Origin: Aliidiomarina quisquiliarum
Lineage (GTDB): Bacteria > Pseudomonadota > Gammaproteobacteria > Enterobacterales > Alteromonadaceae
NCBI RefSeq assembly: GCF_023922585.1
Contig: NZ_JAMFTN010000029.1
Location: 23,270 to 87,269, forward strand
Direction of reading: 5' to 3'
DNA: 64,000 nt
Below are positions 28,701 through 37,755 of this stretch, piece by piece (positions within the stretch are counted from its first letter, which is position 1; every line of letters starts with the position of its first letter). A model generated the notes under the pieces. That model saw nothing but the letters and a program-made list of their open reading frames with translations. It was not told where the DNA came from and searched no databases. The translations under genes and the position numbers were made by a program.

Positions 28701-29403
28701 AATCCTCGAGCACATCACCAATCAGACCGAATTGACTATCTGTTAGTGCAATAAGCTCATTAAGTAAAAGGCTAAGTGCACTGTGGTACGATTCATTAAG
28801 GATAAAGGCGCGCTGTATTTTAGCGATGGCATTGCTGGTGCGGATTTGGAAATCGTATTTATCAGAAATCTGCTGCCTGGATTGCTCAAGGGCCTGGTGG
28901 CTAGCGTACATATAGGCATCAAAGGCAAGGGTGATATCCAGCAAAGCAACTTTGTATAAGGCGGTTAACGTTGGTTCGATTCGATCTGTATCGCTTTTCA
29001 ATATCACGCTGACGAATTTGCAAACGAGATCTAAATACACTCCATAAGCACCAATGTACCATTGCGGCGTCAAACCAACCCTTTGGTGTGCAATGCCCAC
29101 TCTAATACGGTCTTGGGCATAGTCAAATCCATAATCACCGGCAGTTAATTTCCTAAAATACAGTTTCTGTGTCTCTTGCAGCTTACTCATTAAATTGACG
29201 TCATGCAGCATCCTCGATGCATGATCAAATGTTAAAAGATGCTTATAAAAAGCATGAATAAGCTCATTCTCAAAGGCATAAAGTGGTTTATGAATGGCTT
29301 CGAGCAATTTAATTTCGGTTGTTGAAAGATTAATAAGAGCTTTACGCTCATCAAAAGAGACGGGGTTGATGTTTAATCGCTTTAGTACTTCTTCCACTCT
29401 CAT
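25759..29403 (-). CDS. Globin-coupled sensor with GAF, PAS, degenerate GGDEF and EAL domains
   Basis: A 1214-residue signalling protein predicted to be soluble. Residues 1-175 form a globin sensor, with the proximal His at 106 in GIAHQRVGL and WYIGAY after it. Then come a GAF domain (about 200-360) and three PAS-like domains (about 370-735). The GGDEF domain (about 750-920) has LNSDVF in place of the active-site loop, so it should not make cyclic-di-GMP. The EAL domain (about 940-1200) keeps EVLVRW, ELTETGLM, IDDFGMGHSSL and the AEGIET and QGY motifs, so phosphodiesterase activity is plausible. It probably links oxygen to cyclic-di-GMP breakdown. cheV lies 13 bases upstream. Confidence 0.9.
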   Translation of the reverse strand: MRVEEVLKRLNINPVSFDERKALINLSTTEIKLLEAIHKPLYAFENELIHAFYKHLLTFDHASRMLHDVNLMSKLQETQKLYFRKLTAGDYGFDYAQDRIRVGIAHQRVGLTPQWYIGAYGVYLDLVCKFVSVILKSDTDRIEPTLTALYKVALLDITLAFDAYMYASHQALEQSRQQISDKYDFQIRTSNAIAKIQRAFILNESYHSALSLLLNELIALTDSQFGLIGDVLEDSQGQPYLKVRVLTNISWDNETRELYEKSKADGLEFHNHHNLIGEVLTTGQAIISNNPQNDSRAGGTPHGHPKLSSFLGLPFKHNGKLIGMVGLANAARGYDQSDVEKLNPILETLESLSEARKIKNRLAQTLEENARLALVATQTVNGVLILDCDYNITWCNAGFERISGYPLAELAGQSPWTILTGPQTNSFDLLKLQKAVSNKRPIELELLKYRKSGETFWSRISCNPTFDELGVHTGYISIELDITQERLRQDELTSLKSVVDQIADAVLFFDAETLDILYANLAAQRQLGRSWAMLQIMKPYEFKPSYDAQSFDRLLKPLKMGEVELLHFVTQHHKGDGNIYPAEISMQIVQTAFNQKVVVNIIRDISAQLDYERLKSENEKRLVNLLHKSEDAMGIISPDFVITDCNDAAAKLFDLSDRKALIGLSPIQFSPLSQGKNNSDELAKALLNKASTEGYQRFEWLHITKQGHHLPIEVTLTPVIYLGKNAIQVIWRDLSDIKAKEHRIKQLAFFDELTGLANKNLFSDRVKYLLKIAQRHQYTIAVVYIDLVNLEDINETMGYEAGDAVIQAVGRRLAKTIRGADTLVRCVFENEDCQTLPIVNDIDREFDSLARLNSDVFALAAVLSNPDAASIMVNRLQQALAEPLETLEGEVSINARAGIALYPQDADTFDAITRGANIALNMAKDSGLPSCYFNIEVGERIQKKSIISKQLERTLLSYPDNLRIVLQPQVCLKTHKLVGAEVLVRWRDEELGEVSPGSFIPIAEERGLINKLTHLVLERVIELKRSWQKKEVFSQENLRFKLALNISAKSFDDESAIYGFLTLIELAGLEPNDFELELTETGLMRDPDKAISTLNVIRSKGFAIAIDDFGMGHSSLSYLKNINADVLKIDMHFIKSILEDEKNLAIVKTIISIAKIFGLKTLAEGIETQEIATLLAELGCDWGQGYYFDKPLSVEQFEKLLLSYKRAEVSPEIL

Positions 29404-29416
29404 AGCGCACCTGTCT

Positions 29417-30343
29417 TTACTTCATTAACAACCAGTGATTGATTGCTTGTAATAATTCATCAGGATGAAACTTCGCGATAAATTGGTCCGCGCCGACTTT
29501 CTTAACCATTGACTCGTTGAACACACCACTTAATGAAGAGTGCAAAACGACGTGAATATCTTTCAAAAGTGGTTCAGATTTAATCGCGGATGTCAGTGTA
29601 TAGCCATCCATTATTGGCATCTCAATATCAGAAATGACCAAAGGTATTCTCTCTGCAATTACTGCTTTATGTTTTGCCGCAAAGTCTTGTAAATATTGAA
29701 GTGCAGATTGGCCATCATTAACCAGTTTAGACGGGATATTTACACTGTCTAACACGCGTTTAATCTGATTTCTGGCCACTGCTGAATCATCCACAACCAA
29801 TACTTCAATCTCAGAGGTGTTGAACCCTTTAAGCTGTTGCGCCGTTTCAGCTTCAATTTCATGGTCGTTGGGCATGATCTCCGAGAACACTTTTTCAACA
29901 TCTATGACTTGAATGAGCTTGCCTTCAATCTCTGTCACTGCGGTTAGGTAATGACTTTGCCCTGCTCCTTGAGGTGGAGGTTGAATTTGACTCCAGTTCA
30001 GATTAACGATGCGATCAACTGCCGAAACCAGAAAGCCTTGGATATGGCGGTTGTATTCCGTCACAATCACAAAAGCCTGTTCGGGATAACTTATCGGCTT
30101 CCCTGTCGTAGCTTCACTCAGGTCGATAACGATAACTGGATTGCCACGAAGCTGCGCAATGCCCTTTATAAAAGAATGGGCTCCTGGCATTTCAATGAGC
30201 TCAGGTACACGAATTACTTCCCGAACCTTAAAGACGTTGATGCCAAAACGCTGATGACCATTAAGGCTAAAGAGGAGCATTTCAAAGCGATTTTGACCTG
30301 CCAGATTTGTCCTTTGGTCAATAGACTTCATTAACATATTCAT
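29417..30343 (-). CDS. cheV: Chemotaxis coupling protein CheV (CheW plus receiver)
   Basis: A 308-residue adaptor. A CheW-like domain (about 20-165) contains [13 protein letters not shown] and a region around [16 protein letters not shown] receiver domain follows with [13 protein letters not shown], the phospho-acceptor Asp in [13 protein letters not shown] and the Lys in AKFHPDEL. It couples receptors to CheA and adapts by phosphorylation. Its start overlaps the end of the Aer-like receptor gene by four bases. No cheA is in the island, so it must plug into the host chemotaxis system. Confidence 0.93.
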   Translation of the reverse strand: MNMLMKSIDQRTNLAGQNRFEMLLFSLNGHQRFGINVFKVREVIRVPELIEMPGAHSFIKGIAQLRGNPVIVIDLSEATTGKPISYPEQAFVIVTEYNRHIQGFLVSAVDRIVNLNWSQIQPPPQGAGQSHYLTAVTEIEGKLIQVIDVEKVFSEIMPNDHEIEAETAQQLKGFNTSEIEVLVVDDSAVARNQIKRVLDSVNIPSKLVNDGQSALQYLQDFAAKHKAVIAERIPLVISDIEMPIMDGYTLTSAIKSEPLLKDIHVVLHSSLSGVFNESMVKKVGADQFIAKFHPDELLQAINHWLLMK

Positions 30344-31899
30344 TTAAAACGCACCACCAGCTCGTGTAGCTCTTCAGATATTTTCTTAAGGTGCTCTAGA
30401 GAGCTTGCTGCTTTATCAGCAGAATTGGCGCTTTCATCGGCCAACGTTGAAATACTTACAACCTGGCGATTGATATCTTCAGCCACATGAGCTTGCTCCT
30501 CTACAGCCGCTGCCATCTGTGTCGTCATATCGGATATATGCCCGACTGAGGCAACGATGCCTTGCAGCATATCTCCACTCTCAATGACTTTTGACAGCCC
30601 CTCGTCAGCGTCAGAAGCACCTGATTCAGCTACTTTAACGGCCTCGCTGGATTTTAGTGAGAGAGCTCTGACAATTTCGTATATTTCTTTCGTAGAATCT
30701 TGGGTACGTTTTGCAAGATTACGCACCTCTTCAGCAACCACGGCAAAACCTCGGCCTTGCTCGCCGGCACGCGCTGCCTCGATAGCAGCATTTAGCGCAA
30801 GTAAGTTGGTCTGTTCAGCAATCTGTTCAATTATTTGAGCTGCTTGCGCAATTTTCGTCGTTTGTAGCTCTACATCAACAACGGATTTCGAAATGGTCTG
30901 GACAGTTGCTCTAAGTTTTTCAATAGAGGCGCTTGTTGTTTTGGAGAGTCCTCCACCGGTTTCGGCCAGATTAAATGCTTTATCAGCTTGTGAAGCGGTA
31001 TTGGAAACATGATGCGATACCTCTGAAATAGTTGTCGTCATCTCATTCATCGCTGTAGCAACCTGAATCGTTTCAGATTGCTGGTGATCAATAACCTGCT
31101 TAGATTGTTTAACCAAGTCAAATGAGGAAAGTGTTTCGCGCGATACTCTTTTCGCGGCATCATCAATGCGGTTGATAATAGTTGTCAGATGAGCTTGCTG
31201 GCTCAATACAGAGACTTCTAATGCGCCAGTAAGTCCGGACTTATTGGTGTAGGTGAGAACTGCGAGTTCATGCGAGAAAGAACGGCTTAGTAATTTCTTT
31301 AAGTCAGACGCTCTGGCGTGGTCTTTCACATTGACCCAAATTGCATAGATCGCAATGACGGCGAGCAACAAACTCTCTGATAACTCTTTGTAACCAAGAA
31401 AGAATGTCGCAAGCGCGATAGCGACAGACACCATTAAAAAAATGTTAGGCAGCGATATAGGTAACGGTTTAGGTAAATTACTTCCCGCACTCAAGCGGCG
31501 GTATAATCTGTCTGCTCTTTGTACATCTTCTGCTCTTGGGCTTGAACGAACAGATTCGTACCCAATAACTTGGCCATTAGCTGTCACGGGTGTTACATAA
31601 GCGTCTACCCAGTAAAAGTCACCGTTCTTACAACGGTTCTTAACCAACCCCATCCATGCTTTACCCTCTTTTAGATGTGACCACATCACTTTGAAAGCCA
31701 TCGCTGGCATATCGGGGTGTCGAACAATATTATGTGGCTGGCCAATTAACTCCGACCTGGAAAATCCGCTGACCTCAACGAAAGCGTCATTACAATCAAC
31801 AATATTGCCGTTTTTATCCGTAACTGAAATCAGCTTCTCAGACGATGGGAAAGTTTTTTCGTTAGATGTAACAGGGAGGTTTTTGCGCATAGATAGCAT
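30340..31899 (-). CDS. Aer-like PAS methyl-accepting chemotaxis protein
   Basis: A 519-residue receptor. A PAS domain at about residues 15-125 has [16 protein letters not shown] and HPDMP-AFKVMW features of the FAD-type Aer PAS. Two hydrophobic stretches near residues 155-195 form a short membrane hairpin with no large periplasmic domain. The cytoplasmic signalling domain carries the hairpin tip [21 protein letters not shown]. It should sense redox or energy state from inside the cell. It is the first gene of a three-gene unit with cheV and the globin-EAL gene. Confidence 0.92.
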   Translation of the reverse strand: MLSMRKNLPVTSNEKTFPSSEKLISVTDKNGNIVDCNDAFVEVSGFSRSELIGQPHNIVRHPDMPAMAFKVMWSHLKEGKAWMGLVKNRCKNGDFYWVDAYVTPVTANGQVIGYESVRSSPRAEDVQRADRLYRRLSAGSNLPKPLPISLPNIFLMVSVAIALATFFLGYKELSESLLLAVIAIYAIWVNVKDHARASDLKKLLSRSFSHELAVLTYTNKSGLTGALEVSVLSQQAHLTTIINRIDDAAKRVSRETLSSFDLVKQSKQVIDHQQSETIQVATAMNEMTTTISEVSHHVSNTASQADKAFNLAETGGGLSKTTSASIEKLRATVQTISKSVVDVELQTTKIAQAAQIIEQIAEQTNLLALNAAIEAARAGEQGRGFAVVAEEVRNLAKRTQDSTKEIYEIVRALSLKSSEAVKVAESGASDADEGLSKVIESGDMLQGIVASVGHISDMTTQMAAAVEEQAHVAEDINRQVVSISTLADESANSADKAASSLEHLKKISEELHELVVRFK

Positions 31900-32056
31900 C
31901 CGTGTGCATGTTTAGCTTACTAAATATACACATCTTACATCATGTAGGTGGATTAACCTATATCTATTAGTAAATATTTATATGCCCCGAATTTGTGCAA
32001 ACTGATTGCGTTATCCTTATTTCCTATGCTAGGTAGGGCGTATTTAAAAGTTTACA

Positions 32057-32608
32057 TTACCGATTGAGCTTATGATTTATCAACTTGGCATTTGCTACGA
32101 GTTCATTGATGTCAAATGTTGTACGACCTAACCCCATCAGTGGTATGAGCCCAACGGCCATCGATGACAGCAAGATAATGTGATTGATTTTGTCTGTTTG
32201 TGTTTGCTCTACACCAGTATCATCAATTTGCTTAAAAATTATCGTTCTGTAGTATTTAGCCAGTTTTTGCGCAATTTCTGGGGAGTTAATTGCCTGTTTC
32301 CAGATAAACACCATTATGTTAGCGACCTCTCGCTGAGATGTCCATCGCATAAAATGCTCTAGTGCATCATCCGAAACCAAGGTGTTTTTAGCATCAAAGT
32401 TTTTGTAAAACGATTCAGGAAGCAGTATCGTGTGTCTTTCGAGAAGTCTATCAATAATTGCCTCAACCAAAGCCTGCTTAGTTGGGTAGTGATAGGTCAA
32501 GTTTCCCTGAGAAATCCCCATGTACTTAGCGACCTGAGTTACGGAAAATTTGTCTATTTCACCTGACTCGATGAGAGTAATAGCGGATTCAACGATCTTT
32601 GCTTTCAT
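32057..32608 (-). CDS. TetR/AcrR-family transcriptional regulator
   Basis: A 183-residue regulator. The N-terminal helix-turn-helix is clear: FSVTQVAKYMGISQGNLTYHYPTKQALVEA. The rest is helical and variable and would bind an unknown ligand. It lies 157 bases upstream of the receptor gene on the same strand and could control the signalling trio. No obvious target operon in the other direction was found. Confidence 0.88.
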   Translation of the reverse strand: MKAKIVESAITLIESGEIDKFSVTQVAKYMGISQGNLTYHYPTKQALVEAIIDRLLERHTILLPESFYKNFDAKNTLVSDDALEHFMRWTSQREVANIMVFIWKQAINSPEIAQKLAKYYRTIIFKQIDDTGVEQTQTDKINHIILLSSMAVGLIPLMGLGRTTFDINELVANAKLINHKLNR

Positions 32609-33301
32609 TAAGCAGAGTTCCTTGTGATTAAAGCGAGATTATCCTCAAAGTTCCTTCAGGGGGCATCTTAATTCAGCTCATAAAAGATGACTTTGATCTC
32701 AAATAACTATAATAAAATCTTGGTTTCTAAGAGATAAAATTACTCACTGAATATAGCTTGGCGTGTGGATGTCTGCTTGTTTTATAAATATGTTTAAGTG
32801 AGCCAATTTGAATCACGTTATCCCTTTGACATAACATGACGAGCCTGAGCTGGCCATATCCCTACAAACTCAAAGTAGATGTTGAGGAATTTTCAAGCCT
32901 AAAGAAATATCTCCACTTATCGTTCAAAGTGAAGATCGTCTCTGTGCCAAAAGCGGATATTCACTGATATTCGTTTAAATCGGCGCTTTTCACTGAAAGC
33001 GGACGTTAATGAAGATAAACAAAGGCTTCAAAATTTTCGAGACAACAACCAATTGCGAAAACAGTTAACAATGCTGGATTCTTGACTTTGTGTTTCAAGA
33101 TGTCACAGGTTTTTAGATGCCTTAGTGTGGCTAAATTGATGTGTCCGAATCAGTCGACCACTCCGAAGCAATAGCAGCCGCCTGTCGGCAATAGAATGCC
33201 ACTTACACAGATTTTTTTATAGTCTCTTTTGGCTCAATACAAGATATTGCAAACTGTCTAACTGAACATCACATGATTTGATTCAATTAATCGAAGCAGT
33301 A
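32609..33301. other. 693-bp gene-poor stretch in island 1
   Basis: No convincing gene is present. The longest ATG frame noticed (near 32,838, about 43 codons) has no ribosome site and no recognised motif. The region is AT-rich and may be decayed DNA. It contains the likely promoter of the TetR gene next to 32,609. Confidence 0.5.
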
Positions 33302-33781
33302 TCAACTGCCTTCTCTAATCGGTCTTGGTGAAACCTTAATACTGCTTGCTGAAGGTTGCTCTTTTCCCATATATGTATTTAATTTTTTTGCGTCAGTAAC
33401 ACTGCAAGATACAGAGTGTGTTTGTTTAGAGTTAATAGTTGCTCTTTCTTTAGCTGACTTATGTGACTTTGCATGAACATCTGTTAGCCATACTAACTTT
33501 GATTTGGCTATGACGCTACCACTCTCACTTAAGAAAACACATTGAGTTACAACATCTTGAATATCATGGTAATTATTATTCGCTATACTAACAGTTAAAA
33601 TATCTACTTCTGGATCGAATTTAGCTACCTCAACTTCAATTTTACTCACCATTTTGGCATGAATATTAAAAGGCAACTTATCCCAATGCGTTATTATTTT
33701 AACGGTTAAAATGCCAACTATCGGGGCAAGAATAATTTTTGCCCAATCTGACTTTGAAAGCGATTTTTTTAGCATAGACAT
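33302..33781 (-). CDS. Hypothetical membrane-anchored protein
   Basis: A 159-residue protein with one predicted N-terminal membrane helix (IILAPIVGILTVKIITHW) after a short positive start, so most of the chain may lie outside the cytoplasm. The remainder (about 40-130) looks like a beta-rich domain with two cysteines (VVTQCVFLSES and HSVSCSVTDA). No family is recognised. It stands alone, 190 bases from the GIY-YIG gene. Confidence 0.6.
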   Translation of the reverse strand: MSMLKKSLSKSDWAKIILAPIVGILTVKIITHWDKLPFNIHAKMVSKIEVEVAKFDPEVDILTVSIANNNYHDIQDVVTQCVFLSESGSVIAKSKLVWLTDVHAKSHKSAKERATINSKQTHSVSCSVTDAKKLNTYMGKEQPSASSIKVSPRPIREGS

Positions 33782-33970
33782 CCCTTTATTTTTATAAGAC
33801 TTGTGATGAAAAAAGTTAACCTAATAAAGCGAATTAACCACATGCAGTATTAAGTTTAATCTACCAACCAACCATTAGATAAAGATTTTTCTCATTGGAT
33901 TATGTCAATAAATGGAGGCCTGTTATTCTTTAAAAAATGGATTTCTTGAGATGCTGCTTCCATTATCTTA

Positions 33971-34273
33971 CTAAACCAATCCACAATTCACCTCATCACT
34001 TGTTGAATCTGATTCTTCGTTCCAGATTTTAGCCAAAATTCTCTTACCAATAGCAGGCATTTTTTTTACTTGACGCTCAATTTGCAATGCTTCGCGTTTT
34101 GATTTGAATGCTTTCTGGGCTATCAATTTTTCAGGCTGATTTATTCTTGTAAAAAGAGCCCCCTTGCCAATACTATGCTTATGAACCCTGTTATCGACAT
34201 TTGGATAAACACCTGTGTAAATGCGTTTATTTTTGCATTCCAATAAGTAAACATACCATATTTGCTCATCCAT
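33971..34273 (-). CDS. GIY-YIG domain protein
   Basis: A 100-residue single-domain GIY-YIG protein. The first strand, WYVYLLECKNKRIYTGVYPN, has the expected Y-V-Y and Y-T-G pattern, followed by the conserved Arg in VDNRVHKH and the Glu in LQIERQVKK. Small stand-alone members of this kind (UPF0213/YhbQ-like) may nick DNA, but their role is poorly known. Its start overlaps the end of the recombinase-like gene by eight bases, which ties it to the integration module. Confidence 0.85.
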   Translation of the reverse strand: MDEQIWYVYLLECKNKRIYTGVYPNVDNRVHKHSIGKGALFTRINQPEKLIAQKAFKSKREALQIERQVKKMPAIGKRILAKIWNEESDSTSDEVNCGLV

Positions 34274-35972
34274 TATTACTAAGCTCCCCTGTTATATGTA
34301 CATTCCGAAGCTTTACAAATTCTGGATCTAGCCTGCGGTGTACATCTACTGAAAACAGCCGCTCTAACTTCGCAAGAGTAGGTGTAGATACGCCTGTTGA
34401 AGAAATCAATGTTACGCGATCCAAATAACCATTATTCATCATGGCATAAAGTGCTGACATTCTTAAAACCTTAGCTCGACCTTGCAATACTCTGGTGCAA
34501 ATATGTTTTAAGCTAATTACATTGTTGTGAAACAAGTAGTAATGTTTACGTTGATGCTCTGGTTGAGCATGCCATTGGGGTAATTCCTTTTCAGCCAGTA
34601 TTTGAACAATATTCTCTATGTGTTTTGGTAAATTTAGCCAAATACTTGAAGGACGAATAACACAGCGACCTGAATCGTTAATATTAAAATCAGACAGTTT
34701 CAAGTTGTAAACTCGGTTTGTCGTTAATCCTAATTTACAAACAAACCATGCAATGAGGTATTCTGTGTCAGACACAGATCCTCTTAGTGATTTTATGAAT
34801 TTATTGAGAATAGTTGGTGGTACTATTTTTGGCCTTGGTGTTTCAACTAAAACCGTCCCTGTTCTACGTGGCTTTTGCATACCCTGCTTTCTAAAAGGGT
34901 TTCTCTTTCCTTCTGTAAAACTGATAAAACGTTTTAGAGGATTTGTCATCATCCTGCCTTTCGATGCTAAATAATCCACTACGTCTCGGTTTCTAATGCC
35001 TTCCCAAGCTGTAAATCCTTTACTGGCTAGGTAAACACAAAAGCCTATAGCTTCAAACATTTCATGACGAATGTAATTAGCATCTCTTTCGTGTTTTTGC
35101 TTAATAAGGCGCTCGTAACGTCTTTCTATTTTTTCTTTATATTCATTAATTACAACCAGTAAACCTTCAGGTAAATCTTCTGGTATATAAACTTTTGCCA
35201 TTGGCTTTCTTGTTGCTAAATCAAGTTCAGTCAACGCTTTAGCGATAAATTTTTTTAACTCAGGTGTAGAATATTTCAGTAATATATACCTTTGCGTTGG
35301 CTCAAGAGACTTCAAAAATTCACCCAATTTTAGTGGCTCTTCTGAGCACTCCTCAGCCAACTTCTTAAGCAACATTTTCAATTCAGGAACACAAGAGATA
35401 CGTGGATCTGTTTCCTTAATTGTCACCACACAAAGTTTTTTAATCAAATTATCTTGATTTAACCAACAATTAGAGTGCTCTGGAGGCATTGCTTTGCAAT
35501 ATTGCATACCACATGAGCGAGGATAATGGCCTTTTGTTTGTAGTATGTGAGCATCACAGAAATCACAGCTTCTGGCTGAAGCTGATTTTGATATTTTCTG
35601 GTTTTTTTGGTCTTGTAGCGGAATCGATCCCTCGAAAATCTTTTTCAAAACAGGATGAATATAATCCCAAATAAATTTACGCTCTTCTCCAGAAAGGGTA
35701 TAAAAAAATTCACGTATTTGTTCGTTGCTGTCTGAATATTCTTCACCTAAGCGTTTAAGAAGAGGTACGATTTCATTGTAGTATTTTCTTTGTGGTGCAA
35801 TTCCATGCAATGACAAAACACAAAGTTTTTTTATTACGTTATCGTTTGTTAGCCAGCAATCAGATGCATCTTTTGGTACTGTCTCGTCATCTTTATAACC
35901 ACAAACACGAGGCTTAGTACGAGCAGGATTAGTGATCTTGGCACTGCAAAAGTCGCATTGACGTTCTTTCAT
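34266..35972 (-). CDS. Zinc-module protein with degenerate tyrosine-recombinase-like C-terminus
   Basis: A 568-residue protein. Residues about 5-115 and 135-245 are an internal duplication; each copy starts with CDFC, continues with further Cys residues and a CWL motif, then NLIKKLCV or NVIKKLCV and a helical part, suggesting two zinc-binding modules. The C-terminal 200 residues follow the tyrosine-recombinase layout: GLTTNRVYNLKLSD in place of box I, and a segment like box II where the HxxR is missing, with no clear Tyr nucleophile. It is likely a non-catalytic partner of the upstream integrase. It starts seven bases after the XRE gene. Confidence 0.65.
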   Translation of the reverse strand: MKERQCDFCSAKITNPARTKPRVCGYKDDETVPKDASDCWLTNDNVIKKLCVLSLHGIAPQRKYYNEIVPLLKRLGEEYSDSNEQIREFFYTLSGEERKFIWDYIHPVLKKIFEGSIPLQDQKNQKISKSASARSCDFCDAHILQTKGHYPRSCGMQYCKAMPPEHSNCWLNQDNLIKKLCVVTIKETDPRISCVPELKMLLKKLAEECSEEPLKLGEFLKSLEPTQRYILLKYSTPELKKFIAKALTELDLATRKPMAKVYIPEDLPEGLLVVINEYKEKIERRYERLIKQKHERDANYIRHEMFEAIGFCVYLASKGFTAWEGIRNRDVVDYLASKGRMMTNPLKRFISFTEGKRNPFRKQGMQKPRRTGTVLVETPRPKIVPPTILNKFIKSLRGSVSDTEYLIAWFVCKLGLTTNRVYNLKLSDFNINDSGRCVIRPSSIWLNLPKHIENIVQILAEKELPQWHAQPEHQRKHYYLFHNNVISLKHICTRVLQGRAKVLRMSALYAMMNNGYLDRVTLISSTGVSTPTLAKLERLFSVDVHRRLDPEFVKLRNVHITGELSNNG

Positions 35973-35978
35973 AAGAAA

Positions 35979-36428
35979 CTACGAACCTTTAATCTTATCA
36001 TGTGATAAGTGCGAGACTGACGGGCCAAGCACATCAGATAGATCCACAATTTCTTTTGCTTTTTTCTGCTGCACAGTGCTCATCGATGAGCCTAATGCAT
36101 CAGTATTCTGATTATTGCCTGCCTGTTTTGTAATATTGCCATACTTAAAAGGCAATAAACGATTTTGGATTGTTGAGAGATCGGATTCTGAAGCGTTTTC
36201 TATTTGAGTCTCGAAAAGATCACCTGGTAAACATTGTAGCTCATTACAAATCGCCTCAATCATTTTTAGCGTTAAAGTAACGTTGTCATCACGAAATTTT
36301 CTGCTTAATGCAGAGCGAGTAATTGACCAACCTTGATGATTTGTCAGTCGTTCTGCCATTTCTTCAAAAGTTGCGACTCCTTGATCTTTCATCAAAACGT
36401 CCAACCTATTTTTAAGTTTAATCTTCAT
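35979..36428 (-). CDS. XRE-like helix-turn-helix protein of the integration module
   Basis: A 149-residue protein. The N-terminal 70 residues are a Cro/CI-type helix-turn-helix (FEEMAERLTNHQ, ITRSALSRKFRD, LKMIEAICNELQCLPGDLF). The C-terminal half is low in predicted structure. It lies between the integrase (9-base gap) and the zinc-module protein, so it is probably the regulator or directionality factor of the module. The paired palindromes upstream of the integrase are possible targets. Confidence 0.8.
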   Translation of the reverse strand: MKIKLKNRLDVLMKDQGVATFEEMAERLTNHQGWSITRSALSRKFRDDNVTLTLKMIEAICNELQCLPGDLFETQIENASESDLSTIQNRLLPFKYGNITKQAGNNQNTDALGSSMSTVQQKKAKEIVDLSDVLGPSVSHLSHDKIKGS

Positions 36429-36437
36429 TTTTTATTC

Positions 36438-37613
36438 CTATTCATCTTCATCATCGAAGAAATTAATTGCCCTATTTACCTCGTTGGCAGCGTCCAGAGG
36501 GACGGGATGATAATAGCCCAGCGTTGTATATAAATTTTTATGACGCATATATTTCTGAGCAATCTCAGGAGAATACAATGGCACCATCAACGTGCATCCA
36601 GTATGCCTCAACGTATGTGGCGTCACCTTCTTCGGAGAAGAAAGGCATTCAGAAACTATGTTGTTTAAGCGTTTTCTGAACGTGTTGCAAGAAACCACTC
36701 CGCCTTGCTCACTCGGAAAAAGCAGATTTGATACTATAAATTTCTCGCCATCATAAGTACAAATACCATCATCCTTACCTTTGCGCCTTAACAGTATTTT
36801 TTGCCTAACAGAGTTAATATACCACTTTAGTAACTCATGGATCGCAGGCTCTCTCATTGGGACTGTACCCGTTACACTGTTTTTGCCTGTCACGGTCAGC
36901 AGACCAAAATCACCAAAACGCGCCATTCTAATATCGTGATGTGCGTGAAAATCTGTCAACTGCAACTTAATTAGTTCACTAACACGTAAAGAGAAATGAA
37001 TACAGATATGGAACATCACTCTATCGCGTTGAAGAGGTAATAGCGATTTACTCTTGCTCTGATATGCAGCTGTAATTTGACGAAGAAACTCTTTATCAAT
37101 GGTATCAATCTGCTCCGGATTAAGCGCCCATCCCTTTAGGCTTTTATTGCTCTTTGCACGCTTAACGGCAATGCTGTTTTCGTCATTAACGAAAGGAACA
37201 GGCCTCACGTTAAAAGTCCTCTGGATTTCGTTTATACGCTCAAGCTGAAACAAGAATGTCTGGAAGCTTCTCCAGGCTGAGCAATAGCATGCATGACTTT
37301 GAGGACTGATAGTGTTGCCAGTTTTAGGATCGACTTTGCTATCAAAGAAATCAATAACGTGTTTTGGGTTTAGCTCCCATGGAGCAACACGGTGGTATCG
37401 TAGTAAACGCTCAAGGTTATTAAAGTGGTTTTCGATAGTTTTTACATTAAGTCCGATTTGAAAACGTGATTGCGCCTTCCAGTCCTTAATGAGATTCAGC
37501 GCAAAAGACCGTTTCTCTTCTGGTAGGTAACTAAAGTCACGATCAACCTCACCCTTCGTTTTTTCCGAAGGTTTACTATTGTCCGTGCAATTAATGGCAT
37601 ATACGTTCTTCAT
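36438..37613 (-). CDS. int: Tyrosine recombinase (integrase) of island 1
   Basis: A 391-residue integrase. An N-terminal SAM-like domain (about 30-130) precedes the catalytic domain. Box I Arg is in FSLRVSELIKL; box II is TPHTLRHTG with His and Arg; then comes RHKNLYTTLGYYH with the final His and the nucleophilic Tyr, so the active site is complete. The frame is open upstream to 37,658, but those codons run through a palindromic repeat; the ATG at 37,613 was chosen, although its ribosome site is poor. It sits about 140 bases from the island's right edge and heads a four-gene unit. Confidence 0.92.
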   Translation of the reverse strand: MKNVYAINCTDNSKPSEKTKGEVDRDFSYLPEEKRSFALNLIKDWKAQSRFQIGLNVKTIENHFNNLERLLRYHRVAPWELNPKHVIDFFDSKVDPKTGNTISPQSHACYCSAWRSFQTFLFQLERINEIQRTFNVRPVPFVNDENSIAVKRAKSNKSLKGWALNPEQIDTIDKEFLRQITAAYQSKSKSLLPLQRDRVMFHICIHFSLRVSELIKLQLTDFHAHHDIRMARFGDFGLLTVTGKNSVTGTVPMREPAIHELLKWYINSVRQKILLRRKGKDDGICTYDGEKFIVSNLLFPSEQGGVVSCNTFRKRLNNIVSECLSSPKKVTPHTLRHTGCTLMVPLYSPEIAQKYMRHKNLYTTLGYYHPVPLDAANEVNRAINFFDDEDE

Positions 37614-37638
37614 ACGAACAACTATACAACATAAATTG

Positions 37639-37730
37639 TAAACGTGCAACATTTGCACGAATAATAACTAAAATTTTTGATATCGCTGGGTTAGGAGATG
37701 GTAGATATGCTAAACGTGCAACTCTTGCAC
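37639..37730. repeat. Paired 20-bp repeats with internal dyads near the right end of island 1
   Basis: TAAACGTGCAAC-NN-TTGCAC occurs at 37,639-37,658 and again at 37,711-37,730, 72 bases apart in direct orientation. Each copy is itself an inverted repeat (GTGCAA and TTGCAC around three bases). They lie between the integrase start and the junction, so they may be both integrase or excisionase sites and operators for the integrase promoter. Confidence 0.8.
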
Positions 37731-37755
37731 AGTAATAGTGGTAATATATCAAGAA

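Noticed and set aside
32838..32969. 43-codon frame in the gene-poor stretch of island 1
   Set aside because: No ribosome site, no recognisable motif and ordinary chance length.
33302..37658. Assignment of island 1 to the GInt family
   Set aside because: GInts are described with several recombinase genes plus a small HTH gene; here only one recombinase has a full active site and the other is degenerate, so only a general likeness can be claimed.
37591..37755. Continuation of the atpB start into a 65-residue frame
   Set aside because: Only the first 11 codons are native atpB; the remainder reads through the island end and its repeats and has no protein-like character.
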